A stretch of DNA of 64,000 nt from Candidatus Altimarinota bacterium (lineage in GTDB: Bacteria; Patescibacteriota; Gracilibacteria; UBA4473): assembly GCA_023143095.1 (NCBI GenBank), contig JAGLIF010000003.1:62001-126000 (forward strand), given 5' to 3'. Every line of letters starts with the position of its first letter. The stretch's first letter is position 1. The notes below the pieces were generated by a model that saw nothing but the letters and a program-made list of their open reading frames with translations, had not been told where the DNA came from and made no database searches. Of the stretch, positions 34,026 through 43,122 are shown piece after piece. Made by a program: the position numbers and the translations under genes.

Positions 34026-34220
34026 TATAAAATGAGGATAAAAAATAAATTCCACAAGTTTTGTAGTGTAGGAATTTCTTTTAACCCCTCTAAAACACGA
34101 CCAATGGACATTAACCATAACAAAGCAAAGAAAAAAAGCAAAAGAAAATTTTAAAGACGAAAATCTCAAGAAAAACTCTGGAAAAAAAAGCGAGATGGTT
34201 TGTTTTAAAACAAAAAAAAT

Positions 34221-34229
34221 GATACAATA
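34221..34229 (+). promoter_or_regulatory. Promoter -10 before TauE-like gene
   Basis: GATACAATA contains TACAAT about 13 nt before the ATG at 34242. The preceding TGTTTTAAAACA is a 12-bp perfect palindrome at about 34200-34211. Confidence 0.45.
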
Positions 34230-34241
34230 ACAAGAATAAAA

Positions 34242-35147
34242 ATGGAATCATTTTTTATATTTGTCCTCGAACAACAATACTCTACATTATTTCTATTTAT
34301 TCTTGTAGGATTTATTGCTCAAGTTATTGATGGTGGAATAGGAATGGGATTTGGATTAATTTCTAATATAATTCTCATAAGCATGGGATTCCCTCCAGTA
34401 GTTTCCAGTGCAAGCGTTCATACTGCTGAGGTATTTACCACTGGATTCTCATCTTTCTTTCATCTCCGTGCAAAAAACATAAAAAAAGATTTGTTTGTTC
34501 CTCTTGTAACAACAGGCGTAATAGGCGGTGTTTTGGGAGCCTATTTATTGAGTAGTTTAGAAGGAAAATACATAAAACCATTCATTGTAATATATTTATT
34601 AATTATGGGAATTGCGATTATTCACAAAGCATTACAAAAAATGGAAAGAATTGAAATTGAAAAAAGAGTTTTTCCTTTGGGAATAATTTCAAAAACATTC
34701 TTGAAACTCGTCTATTTTCGCCATTCTAGTCAAAAAGTATTGTCTAAAAAACAACTTAGCGGACTAGGCTTAGTTGGTGGTTTCTTGGACTCAATTGGTG
34801 GTGGCGGATGGGGACCCGTTGTTACTTCTACATTAGTTGCAAAAAACCATCACCCTCGATATAGCATCGGCTCTACAAGTGCGGCAGAATTTTTTGTAAC
34901 ATTCGCCACTTCGTTAACATTTTTTACAGTTATTGGATTGAGAAATTGGCAAATAATAGCAGGACTTCTTATTGGTGGAATGATTGCAGCACCTCTTTCA
35001 GCTTTCTTGTGTCGAGCAATTGTTCCTAGAGTTTTAATGTTAATAATTGGAACACTGGTTATACTCTTGAGTTTTGTTTCATTTCATTTAGTTTTGAATG
35101 AATTATTCCCATCATTCTCATTATTCTTTTCCAATAAGTTTTCTTAA
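34242..35147 (+). CDS. TauE/SafE-family membrane transporter
   Basis: A 301-residue permease with 8-9 hydrophobic segments. The first repeat starts [18 protein letters not shown] and the second [19 protein letters not shown], the duplicated G/D-rich motifs of the TauE/SafE (DUF81) family. Members export sulfite, sulfoacetate or related organic anions. Substrate unknown here. A cytoplasmic loop around 130-165 is basic. Confidence 0.88.
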   Translation: MESFFIFVLEQQYSTLFLFILVGFIAQVIDGGIGMGFGLISNIILISMGFPPVVSSASVHTAEVFTTGFSSFFHLRAKNIKKDLFVPLVTTGVIGGVLGAYLLSSLEGKYIKPFIVIYLLIMGIAIIHKALQKMERIEIEKRVFPLGIISKTFLKLVYFRHSSQKVLSKKQLSGLGLVGGFLDSIGGGGWGPVVTSTLVAKNHHPRYSIGSTSAAEFFVTFATSLTFFTVIGLRNWQIIAGLLIGGMIAAPLSAFLCRAIVPRVLMLIIGTLVILLSFVSFHLVLNELFPSFSLFFSNKFS

Positions 35148-35161
35148 AAAAATAAAATAGG

Positions 35162-35179
35162 TTCCTGCCTTCGCAGGAA
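35162..35179 (-). repeat. Dispersed palindrome family A, inverted copy
   Basis: Reverse complement of TTCCTGCGAAGGCAGGAA, located between convergent TauE-like and EAL genes. Confidence 0.8.
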
Positions 35180-35233
35180 TGAGAAAGAATAAATAAGGAA
35201 AGAGGACAAATTAAGAGCAGGAATGAAGGTGGT

Positions 35234-37249
35234 TTATTTATTATACCACCCAATTGGATTTTTTTTTGATTCTTGTAATAAATTAAGTGCTTTGTCCAAA
35301 GGCACTGGTCGACTATAATAAAATCCTTGAACTAAATCTGTTCCTGCTTTTGTCACAGCATCTAATTCCGATTCTTCTTCTACTCCTTCTGTCACTACAG
35401 TATGAACCTTCGCTCTTACTAAATCTATAAGAGATTTAAGAATTATAAAATTTGTAAAACCCTCTTCTTCATTAAATTCTTTTCCCCTAATGAACACCTG
35501 ATCTATTTTTCCTGTGTCAAACGAGGTCATTTGTATCAATCGTTTAGGACTGGCATATCCTGTTCCAAAATCATCCATTCCCAAATGGATACCCAGATCT
35601 CTTAGACATTGAAGTAATTTTTTCACTGCTCCCTTATCGCTTGGTAAAACTCCAGACTCTGTTATCTCTAATTCAAGAATTGTTTCATCCAAATTTGTTT
35701 CTTTCAATATATTCTCAACTAGTTCTGGAAATCTTATATTTTCTAGCTGTTGTGAATCTACATTGACAGACACTCCAACTCCTGGATATGCTGATTGCCA
35801 TGATTTCGCATCTTGACAGGCTTTTTTAAGCACCCACTCTCCTAATGGAACAATCAGTCCCGTTTCTTCTGCTAAAGGAAGAAATTTCCCTGGAGAAAGT
35901 CTTCCTTCCTTTGGATGATCCCAGCGAACAAGCGATTCGAAGCTTTTAATTTCACCTGTATATGGATTCACTTTAGGTTGATAAAACAACATCAAACCAC
36001 CCCCTTCTGGAGATTCTATAGCTTCCCGAAGTTCATTTTCCAATTTTTGACGCTGAAAAATAGCTTGGTTTTCTTCTTCTTTAAAAAAATGAAATCTCGC
36101 ATGTGTTCCATATGAAAAATCAATCGCATTTTCAGCATTTTGAAGAGGATCTCCTTCGTTTTGGGGATAAAAACTAACTCCGCAAGAAAAATCTAAATCA
36201 ACATCAAAAACCTTCTCAATGATATCCATAAAAATGAGCATTTTTTCCTGCTCAAATTTACCCAATAAGAAAAACTTATTTCTATCTCGAGCGATAGTTA
36301 TATCTCGTTTTAAAAACTCCTTTTGCAAATTATTAGATATTTTTATTATAAATTCATCTCCGCACTTTCTTCCTTTGTCTGGATTATAATTTATCTCCTT
36401 CAACCCTTCTACTTTCAAAACAATTATAGTTATATTTTCTTTTTCACTTTCTGTTTTGTCTTCAAAATGTCTTATTTCATCCTTTAGCTGTGCTTTGAAG
36501 AATCTACGATTAGGAAGTCCCGTCAAACGATCATAGTTAACTTCTCGAAGAAATTCTTGGTGTAATCGATACCCACGATGTAAAGCTGATAAAGCGTTCG
36601 CTATAATGAGCGCAAACGATTTTTGCTGTTTATTTTCGTCTTTTTCATCATCTTCATCATCTTGATCTGCTTCCATATATAAATTTACAATATAGAGCAA
36701 TTTACTGTCAGGATTTCCCGGTTCTTTTCGAACTTTAATAAGAAAATTCCCATGAGGAGATGTCATTTCTCTTAAATCACTAGAATTGGTTTCATAATAA
36801 TTGTCTAATTTGGATATAAATTGCACCTCTAAATCATTTTCTAAAAAGTTCTCGCAGATACATTGATTAACGCCAAATTCGTCACACGAGCCTTGTTGTT
36901 TTTCTGAGAAATTTTTATCAACTAACAAATGAAGTTGATCTGCTGTTTCTGATACTTCAAAAATACATCCTTTGTCCAATTTTCCAGCTCGTTCAATATT
37001 TAAGATTATATCTAACGCTTCCTGAAAAACCTTTCTTAAAGAAAGATCTCTATTAGCAAGTTTTGTTATCTCATATTGTTTTTTGAGTAAATATGTAAAT
37101 TCACCTTCCTGCATGGTAATAGCATCGCTAACCATGCGCCTTAACTTTATTTTGAATTCTTCTATGAGATGACTTGCTTTAGCATGAAATGTTTCTCTTG
37201 TTACTCCTATTTCCAATTCATCTTTCTCTCTTTTTAATTCTTCTTCCAT
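35234..37249 (-). CDS. GAF-like, degenerate GGDEF and EAL protein
   Basis: A 671-residue cytoplasmic protein. Residues 40-220 look like a GAF-type sensor with several Cys (NQCICENF, CDEFG). A GGDEF domain follows, starting at GLPNRR near 243. At the active-site loop it reads RDRNKFF near 320 instead of RxGGDEF, so cyclase activity should be absent. The EAL domain keeps ESLVRW (437), ELEITES, DDFGTGYAS (556), KIDQVF and TEGVEEE, all catalytic residues. It is thus a likely c-di-GMP phosphodiesterase. No cyclase or effector is in the window. Confidence 0.88.
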   Translation of the reverse strand: MEEELKREKDELEIGVTRETFHAKASHLIEEFKIKLRRMVSDAITMQEGEFTYLLKKQYEITKLANRDLSLRKVFQEALDIILNIERAGKLDKGCIFEVSETADQLHLLVDKNFSEKQQGSCDEFGVNQCICENFLENDLEVQFISKLDNYYETNSSDLREMTSPHGNFLIKVRKEPGNPDSKLLYIVNLYMEADQDDEDDEKDENKQQKSFALIIANALSALHRGYRLHQEFLREVNYDRLTGLPNRRFFKAQLKDEIRHFEDKTESEKENITIIVLKVEGLKEINYNPDKGRKCGDEFIIKISNNLQKEFLKRDITIARDRNKFFLLGKFEQEKMLIFMDIIEKVFDVDLDFSCGVSFYPQNEGDPLQNAENAIDFSYGTHARFHFFKEEENQAIFQRQKLENELREAIESPEGGGLMLFYQPKVNPYTGEIKSFESLVRWDHPKEGRLSPGKFLPLAEETGLIVPLGEWVLKKACQDAKSWQSAYPGVGVSVNVDSQQLENIRFPELVENILKETNLDETILELEITESGVLPSDKGAVKKLLQCLRDLGIHLGMDDFGTGYASPKRLIQMTSFDTGKIDQVFIRGKEFNEEEGFTNFIILKSLIDLVRAKVHTVVTEGVEEESELDAVTKAGTDLVQGFYYSRPVPLDKALNLLQESKKNPIGWYNK

Positions 37250-37465
37250 ATTAATCTATAATTTAGTAAACCTTCTTTTCCCCAAAAATCCCTTTCTCAA
37301 TCCAATTTATTTTTCTAAATTGAGTGAAAAGGATATTTTTATTTTTTTTAATTTCCGTAAAGACTTTTTGCACAGTATAACTAGTTCTTTGATGAATAAA
37401 AGTTTTTTTTCATTATTTTTTGAATGAAAAAGAAAAACTAAAATTCAATTTTCAGCCACTCTCTT

Positions 37466-37873
37466 TCAATTCCCTCTCGAATATCTACTCTTAGGCTTAA
37501 ACTTTTCGTAAAAGCCCATAGAGACTATACGAGCATGAATTAAGCAAATTTTAAAACCAAGTTTTTTACCTTCACTTAGGACGGAGTGAACCAATTTTGT
37601 GCCAACTCCTAGATGTCTGAAATCTGGATGAACAGCCATATTTCTTAGCTCAACAATATTTTTTTCTTCAGATCTTCTTAAAGCAATAGAGCCTATGATC
37701 TTTGCATTTTCTGTATAAGCCATAAATCCTAAAAAATTCTCCTCTAGTTTAGAATAAGAGAGAATTGGAATACTTGTTCCTGTATGTAATTGTTCAAATA
37801 CAAATTGAGCAAAGACTTTCCATTCCTTACTTGAATCAATTTTTGAGATAAAAATTCTGGATTTTGTAATCAT
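37466..37873 (-). CDS. GNAT-family N-acetyltransferase
   Basis: A 135-residue GNAT protein. NMAVHPDFRHLGVGTKLV contains the acetyl-CoA loop (R-x-x-G-V-G). The end SMGFYEKFKPKSRY resembles motif B. Substrate unknown. It lies 20 nt downstream of the Fic gene in the same direction, so the two are probably cotranscribed, as seen for some toxin-antitoxin-like pairs of GNAT or Fic genes. That link is only positional. Confidence 0.8.
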   Translation of the reverse strand: MITKSRIFISKIDSSKEWKVFAQFVFEQLHTGTSIPILSYSKLEENFLGFMAYTENAKIIGSIALRRSEEKNIVELRNMAVHPDFRHLGVGTKLVHSVLSEGKKLGFKICLIHARIVSMGFYEKFKPKSRYSRGN

Positions 37874-37893
37874 TGTTATTGAAAAAACCTGAT

Positions 37894-39219
37894 CTAATTG
37901 GAAAAAATATTTTGAATTTCCTCCTGATTTGCAAAGAATACATACTTATGCCCTACTTTTTTAGCAATTAGTATTTTTAGACTCTCTAGTTTTTGTAAAT
38001 CTATTCTTGCCGTCAAATGAGATATTTGATGATGACTCTGATGAATTTTAAAAGTAGTCATCCCTTCGGGTTTTATTAAAAAATAAATTAACAATTTTGC
38101 TTGTCTCTCATTAAACCCCCTTTTAAGCAATTTAGCTAAATGATTATTTTCCTTGCGAACCCTCTTAATGGTTGCTGCAAAATCCTCCATAGCCATAGAA
38201 ATTTGCTTAATATTATATTCAAAAAAGTAGTTAAAATCATTTTCTACTTGCTCAGTCAACAAAAATGAGTCTCGATATTGTCCAGGAGATTTTATAATTT
38301 TGCCTGATATCGGAAGAAATGGAATTGCCCAATATCCATTTTTGAGTAGATACCAATAAAATATTGAACGAGCCACTCTCCCATTCCCATCTACAAAGGG
38401 ATGCAAATATCCAATCCAAAAGTGCAAAGCAATCGCTTTTACCAGTGGATGAAAATAATTTGATTCTTCTTTGTTTTCATCGTTTGCGAATGCTAATAGA
38501 TTTGAAATATTCTCCACAAGAAACTTATTAGAAGGTGGGATGTGTGCAATCTCTCCTTCTGTATTAGAAACAACAACTTTGTCTGAATCTTCCCGTAGTC
38601 TTCCTATTTTTTCTGTAGCAATATCAGTATTTCTTGCAATAGAAGTATGTATCTCCATTAAAACCTCTAGTGAAAGTGGCGAATCTTTCCAGTCAGTTCT
38701 AATTTTTAGCATAGTTTCATAATTGTTTTGTATCATTTGTTCATCTTTATTTTTGGGCTTTATTTTATCCCGAATCATTCTCTTTGCGTCCGATATCGTT
38801 GTTACTGCCCCCTCCAATTTTGACGAATAAATAGATTCTTCAAGTTCTCCATTCTGTATAAAAGTTGTCTTGTGCATAGGTTCATCTGATAAGAGTTGTC
38901 CGCAACACAAAGAATCAAAATCATGGTAAAGTTTTCTATATCTAGGCAAATCCCAAAAAAAGAAGGGAGTATTTTCTTCATCTTTCATGGCCATTGGAAT
39001 TTTTTCATTTCGATGAAAAACGAGTCCCATCCAAACTTCTTTTGCTGTAAAACCATCAAATTGCTTATGCTTTATATCTTTCCAAGAAGCATAGCGCTTA
39101 AGACAGAATTCTTTTTTTATTTCTTGAAAAAACTCTTGTCCTTTTTCGGCTTTAAAAAATTTAGCGAGAACCTCCATAACTTCTTTCTTTTTATATTGAG
39201 GTTGTTCAATTTCAATCAT
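37894..39219 (-). CDS. Fic-domain AMP-transferase with winged helix
   Basis: A 441-residue class II-like Fic protein. The inhibitory helix motif SSKLEG is near 131-136 and the active site HPFVDGNGRVAR near 272-283, so both AMP-transfer and self-inhibition are predicted. The C-terminal 90 residues form a winged-helix domain, as in many Fic regulators. A 14-bp inverted repeat sits 16 nt upstream of the start and could be its operator. The target protein is unknown. Confidence 0.92.
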   Translation of the reverse strand: MIEIEQPQYKKKEVMEVLAKFFKAEKGQEFFQEIKKEFCLKRYASWKDIKHKQFDGFTAKEVWMGLVFHRNEKIPMAMKDEENTPFFFWDLPRYRKLYHDFDSLCCGQLLSDEPMHKTTFIQNGELEESIYSSKLEGAVTTISDAKRMIRDKIKPKNKDEQMIQNNYETMLKIRTDWKDSPLSLEVLMEIHTSIARNTDIATEKIGRLREDSDKVVVSNTEGEIAHIPPSNKFLVENISNLLAFANDENKEESNYFHPLVKAIALHFWIGYLHPFVDGNGRVARSIFYWYLLKNGYWAIPFLPISGKIIKSPGQYRDSFLLTEQVENDFNYFFEYNIKQISMAMEDFAATIKRVRKENNHLAKLLKRGFNERQAKLLIYFLIKPEGMTTFKIHQSHHQISHLTARIDLQKLESLKILIAKKVGHKYVFFANQEEIQNIFSN

Positions 39220-39234
39220 TTTTTATACTATTAG

Positions 39235-39268
39235 TAACTATATAGTTTATATACAAACTATACAGTTA
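39235..39268. promoter_or_regulatory. 14-bp inverted repeat upstream of fic
   Basis: TAACTATATAGTTT and AAACTATACAGTTA pair at 13 of 14 positions around ATATAC. It lies directly upstream of the Fic gene start at 39219, in the promoter position. Confidence 0.6.
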
Positions 39269-39368
39269 GTTTATACATAAGTGCAAGTTTTTTTTATAGA
39301 AAAATGTATAAAAAAAGAACAATATTTTCCTTTTTCTAAATTAGAACCGTTAAATTCTAGCATAATTA

Positions 39369-40226
39369 CTAAATTATACTTCTAACCCTTTCTTTATTTT
39401 TATTTGTTTGATTTATCAAAGGAAATAAATATTTTTGTATGTCAGGATGAATCTGTTGAGTTTCCAAATCTTTTAAATCAAGCATCCTTGCAAATCTTAA
39501 AGTAACATCATGAGATGGATGCAATTGAGAAGAAGAGACGACATTTACAGCTTCTTCGTCACTAACTGTATCCAACTGTCTTTCTTTACATGCTTTAACA
39601 AGATCCTCTCTAGACTGAGGCGGCGGTTTGTTTCGAAATCGCGGCATATAATAAATGCCTCCTCGAAACAGTCTATGCTCGTGTTCATCAAAAACAAAGG
39701 TCATGTCTTTTAATGCAATTAAACCAACTTTTTGCTTTATTTTACGAGTCTTTGGTTCTTCCCAGTCATACATCCTCATTAAAAATGACACTGAAACATC
39801 ATTATCAAGCGATATTTCAACCGGCATAAATGTTACAGGCTTATCGGGTTCGTACATACTTACTTCCACCATATCGCAAAAAGGAACTAAAGTTGATTCA
39901 TCTAATACGACAATTTTTTTTGCATCTTCCGTAAGGGCTACTTTTTCTGGCGTCACTAGATTAAAAATAGCTCTTGAAACATCACATCTTCTCAATAATG
40001 CCCCGGCAAAATTACAGTCAACAAAGTGTCCTGTAAATAAACATTCTTTAAAAATATTTCCTCTAAAATCCATATGAACAGCAGGTCCCTTGATATTTTG
40101 CCCATTATGAACCAACCCTTCATCAGTCTGTTCCAGCTCTCTTTGACATCTCTCAAATGCTCCAGCATCATCGATGTCACAATCACTATTCCAACATCGA
40201 CTATCAAGAAATGATTCAAACTCCAT
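39369..40226 (-). CDS. Hypothetical protein with pentapeptide-like segment
   Basis: A 285-residue soluble protein of unknown family. Residues 50-90 (FRGNIFKECLFTGHFVDCNF...) have the spacing of a few pentapeptide repeats. The rest is a mixed alpha/beta region without known motif, with Cys residues in the first 40 positions (RCWNSDCDI). Its GC content and codon use look slightly higher than the AT-rich flanks. It is flanked by two Fic-type genes, but no function follows from that. Confidence 0.6.
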   Translation of the reverse strand: MEFESFLDSRCWNSDCDIDDAGAFERCQRELEQTDEGLVHNGQNIKGPAVHMDFRGNIFKECLFTGHFVDCNFAGALLRRCDVSRAIFNLVTPEKVALTEDAKKIVVLDESTLVPFCDMVEVSMYEPDKPVTFMPVEISLDNDVSVSFLMRMYDWEEPKTRKIKQKVGLIALKDMTFVFDEHEHRLFRGGIYYMPRFRNKPPPQSREDLVKACKERQLDTVSDEEAVNVVSSSQLHPSHDVTLRFARMLDLKDLETQQIHPDIQKYLFPLINQTNKNKERVRSII

Positions 40227-40434
40227 AAGATAAATTTAGATTGTTTTTAGGAAATGTCAATCATCCAAACACAAAATATTCACTCGCTTTTTTATATGAC
40301 TCAGCATTCCGTTCTTATTCAAAACTCGATGTCATAAAGAAATTTTGAGGTTTGGGAAAATTTTGAAAAAGTATTTAATTAGAAAAAATAAAAATACTCT
40401 TTATTATGAGATAGATAGAATTTAAATTATTTTT

Positions 40435-41400
40435 ATGAAAAAAGAACTAAAAGAGTTGGCAATTTATCAAACGAAAGAAGGGGCAATTCGTTTGAAAGAA
40501 GATGTTAAAAATGAGACGGTTTGGGCAAGCTTAGATCAAATCGCCAATATTTTAGGGAGAGATAAGTCTGTAATTTCAAGACATATTAAAAATATTTTTA
40601 AAGAAAATGAGTTAATACAAAAATCAGTTGTTGCATTTTTTGCAACAACCGCCAGTGATGGAAAAACATATCAGGTAGAATATTTTAATCTTGATGTAAT
40701 TATTTCTGTTGGATACCGAGTTAATTCAAAAATTGCTACTAAATTTCGCAAATGGGCTACAAAAATTTTAAAAAAACATGTTACAAAAGGCTTTACTATC
40801 AACAAGTATCAACTTAAAAATAATTATCAAGAATTCCTACAAGCAGTTGATAATGTAAAACTTTTGGCAAAGAATAATTCAAAAGTTCAAACAGAAAACA
40901 TTTTGGAATTAATTAAGACTTTTTCCAGTACATGGTTTTCCTTGGAAAGTTATGACAAACAAAAGTTTCCAAAAAATGGGAATACTCAATCTATAATAGA
41001 CATTGAAGCAAAGGATTTGTATGCAGATATTAAACTGTTAAAAAAAGAGCTTCTTATAAAAAAAGAGGCAACTGAACTTTTTGCACAAGAAAAAGAAAGA
41101 GGTCTCTTGAAAGGAATTTTGGGAAATGTTTTCCAATCTGTTTTTGGAAAAGACGCCTATCTAACCATTGAGGAGAAATCTGCTCATTTGCTTTATTTCA
41201 TAATAAAAAACCATCCATTTAATGATGGCAACAAGCGAACGGGTGCGTTTGCCTTTATCTGGTTTTTACAGAAATCAGGGTTTGAATTTCAAAAAAAAAT
41301 CTCACCAGAAACCCTCACTACATTAGCTCTTTTAATCGCAGAATCAGATCCAAAAGAAAAAGAAAAAATTGTCGGATTAGTTTTGTTGATTTTGAGATAA
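40435..41400 (+). CDS. RhuM-Fic/Doc fusion protein
   Basis: A 321-residue protein with an N-terminal RhuM-like domain (about 1-130, DKSVISRHIKNIFKENEL, DGKTYQVEYFNLDVIISVGYRV). The C-terminal Doc-type Fic domain has the active site HPFNDGNKRTG near 259-269. The NKR variant resembles Doc, which phosphorylates EF-Tu, more than AMP-transferases. No Phd-type antitoxin gene is adjacent. A -10 TAGAAT lies about 15 nt before the ATG. Likely part of the accessory region. Confidence 0.9.
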   Translation: MKKELKELAIYQTKEGAIRLKEDVKNETVWASLDQIANILGRDKSVISRHIKNIFKENELIQKSVVAFFATTASDGKTYQVEYFNLDVIISVGYRVNSKIATKFRKWATKILKKHVTKGFTINKYQLKNNYQEFLQAVDNVKLLAKNNSKVQTENILELIKTFSSTWFSLESYDKQKFPKNGNTQSIIDIEAKDLYADIKLLKKELLIKKEATELFAQEKERGLLKGILGNVFQSVFGKDAYLTIEEKSAHLLYFIIKNHPFNDGNKRTGAFAFIWFLQKSGFEFQKKISPETLTTLALLIAESDPKEKEKIVGLVLLILR

Positions 41401-41776
41401 AAACATCCATCAAACACAAAAAAAGAGACTGAATACTTTGTATCCACTCTCTTTTTTTTGGCTCCCTAGTTACTTTTCACCTCCGAACCGTACTAACCAC
41501 TTACAACAAAAACCGAAAACACTTTATTGTTCCCTTGGAGAATCATACTAGCTGGAAAGAGAGGCAACGGCAATTGAGGTCAATAAGCTTTTTAAACTTA
41601 TCATTGGCTAGGAAGGATTGGTCTCTCCTAATTTCTAGGAAGATGTGACTTGCGTATTGCACAAGGAATTCAAAAGAGATCGTGGCTGTTAAATTCTTTT
41701 TTCTCAATTATACTTTTCTTCTTAAATTTAGTAGATTATAGTCGAATCAAAAAAATTATATTTTACAAAAATTGCT
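41401..41776. other. Spacer with terminator and possible att site
   Basis: 376 nt without a supported ORF. It begins with the terminator/tRNA-end repeat (41418-41466). The remainder includes TATAGT near 41732, which may be the -10 of the following gene, and otherwise nothing I recognise. Confidence 0.6.
41418..41466 (-). repeat. 49-bp direct repeat, distal copy (candidate att)
   Basis: Identical over 49 nt to 44890-44938. Holds a strong terminator hairpin (AAAAGAGA...TCTCTTTT with eight T) plus GGCTCCC, the acceptor end of the tRNA-Asn gene, but no tRNA follows here. Confidence 0.8.
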
Positions 41777-42175
41777 ATGTCCAATCAGGAAGCACAAGGT
41801 GAACATATTAGTATCCGTACCAAGGTTATAGAAAAAATACGGAAGAGCTTATCTAGTCGATTTCGTGTGTTTGATAACACTGGGGCAGACAAAAAAATAA
41901 TCGCTGGACAATTTCCTGATGTTATTTTATTTAAAAAAGAACCACCCCAAAACGACGAAATCTTATTTGTTCTAAAAATAGAAAATGGTGGTAAATTATT
42001 AGACAGTCTTCCTTTGTGGAAGGAGCTTGGAAGTGCCCCAAGTGCCTTTTACATTGTCGTAGCTAAAGAAAAATTAGATGAAGCAAAGAAACTTGTAAGT
42101 GTTGCGGGAGTACGGGCAAGGTTTGCTTGGTATGAAGTAGTAAATGACAATGTAACCCAGGTCCATTATGAGTAA
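41777..42175 (+). CDS. Orphan protein, possible nuclease-like fold
   Basis: A 132-residue soluble protein. FPDVILF followed after a turn by ILFVLKIENG gives a weak PD...(D/E)xK-like pattern, but the key residues do not align cleanly, so nuclease function is only a possibility. It overlaps the next gene by 8 nt, so both are probably one unit. It lies within the candidate islet. Confidence 0.6.
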   Translation: MSNQEAQGEHISIRTKVIEKIRKSLSSRFRVFDNTGADKKIIAGQFPDVILFKKEPPQNDEILFVLKIENGGKLLDSLPLWKELGSAPSAFYIVVAKEKLDEAKKLVSVAGVRARFAWYEVVNDNVTQVHYE

Positions 42176-42632
42176 TGATGCATTGTTTCTGATTTTTGGT
42201 GCCCTTCTTGCTATTAGTGGAGGATGGATTAGTGACGAAATACGTGCATGGAGAGAGCGTGCGCGCGAGTTAAAATCAATAAAAATCGCTATCTGTGATG
42301 AACTTAGTGAAATAAAGTCCACAATCCAAAATATGCACGAAGTTTGGACACAGGCAACCATCATAGCTCCTTCCTATGTCGATAGCCTCCTTTCTAATAC
42401 AACCGCCTTCGACAATCTGCGAACGCGACTTTTTTTAATTAAAGATGAAATAATCCGTAAAAAAATTGTTTCCTTCTACAAAAAACTGAAAGATAAAGCG
42501 AAAAAATCTAATGGAATGCTCGGAAGCCTATCAGATACTCCTGAGTCTAGGACTGAACAGACTACCTTCGATAGTGACTTTCAATTAATTTCTACTGAGG
42601 CTGAAGCACTCCGAACAGATCTCGAAAAATAA
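42168..42632 (+). CDS. Membrane-anchored orphan protein
   Basis: A 154-residue protein with one N-terminal hydrophobic helix (about 4-22, ALFLIFGALLAISGGWI) and a charged helical cytoplasmic part (WRERARELKSIKIAICDELSEIKS). It resembles small anchored partners seen beside defence or toxin genes, but I do not recognise a family. The start overlaps the previous gene. Confidence 0.6.
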   Translation: MSNDALFLIFGALLAISGGWISDEIRAWRERARELKSIKIAICDELSEIKSTIQNMHEVWTQATIIAPSYVDSLLSNTTAFDNLRTRLFLIKDEIIRKKIVSFYKKLKDKAKKSNGMLGSLSDTPESRTEQTTFDSDFQLISTEAEALRTDLEK

Positions 42633-43122
42633 ACCTTAAGGTTAACTTCTCCTTCTAAGACGTACCTGGTCAACACTCATATATAGAAAGCCGACAACCC
42701 CAAAATCGATTTGCGCCCTGTTCCATAGGAATTTTATCAATTCATAGCAGGAAGATCCCCCACAGATTTGCTTCTTGGAGATTTGGCAAAAAACGAAGGG
42801 AAAACACCCCCTCGAATATGGTATAGTAAAACTTCGAATTTACCGCTTATTCAATAGGGTAGGAGATTTTCAAGCCTTCTCTCAAAAAGGGCAAAAACTT
42901 GACATCTACTGAGTGAAAAACCAAAAAAAGCACAAAGGTCGATTTTTTAGCTCAGTGAAAAGGTTTTCTTACTATTTAGGGGTGTGGGTTCATTTAACAC
43001 AATGTGCATTGTACAAAGTAACCCTGCAATAGATTAGAAATCCCCCCCCCTCCCACTTTTCTTTTGGAGGAAGTTATATTTATATAGAAACAAATTAACA
43101 CAGGATTGGGAAAAAACTATTT
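42633..43122. other. 490-nt spacer without recognised gene
   Basis: Between convergent genes. A short minus-strand open stretch (about 42660-42790) has no start and no recognised similarity, and may be gene debris. There is a TATAGT at about 42822, a run of nine C at about 43043, and a small palindrome ACAATG-TG-CATTGT near 42999. I see no RNA gene. Confidence 0.5.

Noticed and set aside
40627-40649. 9-bp inverted repeat GTTGTTGCA-N5-TGCAACAAC
   Set aside because: It lies inside the RhuM-Fic coding sequence and is explained by the codons of VVAFFATT. No regulatory position.
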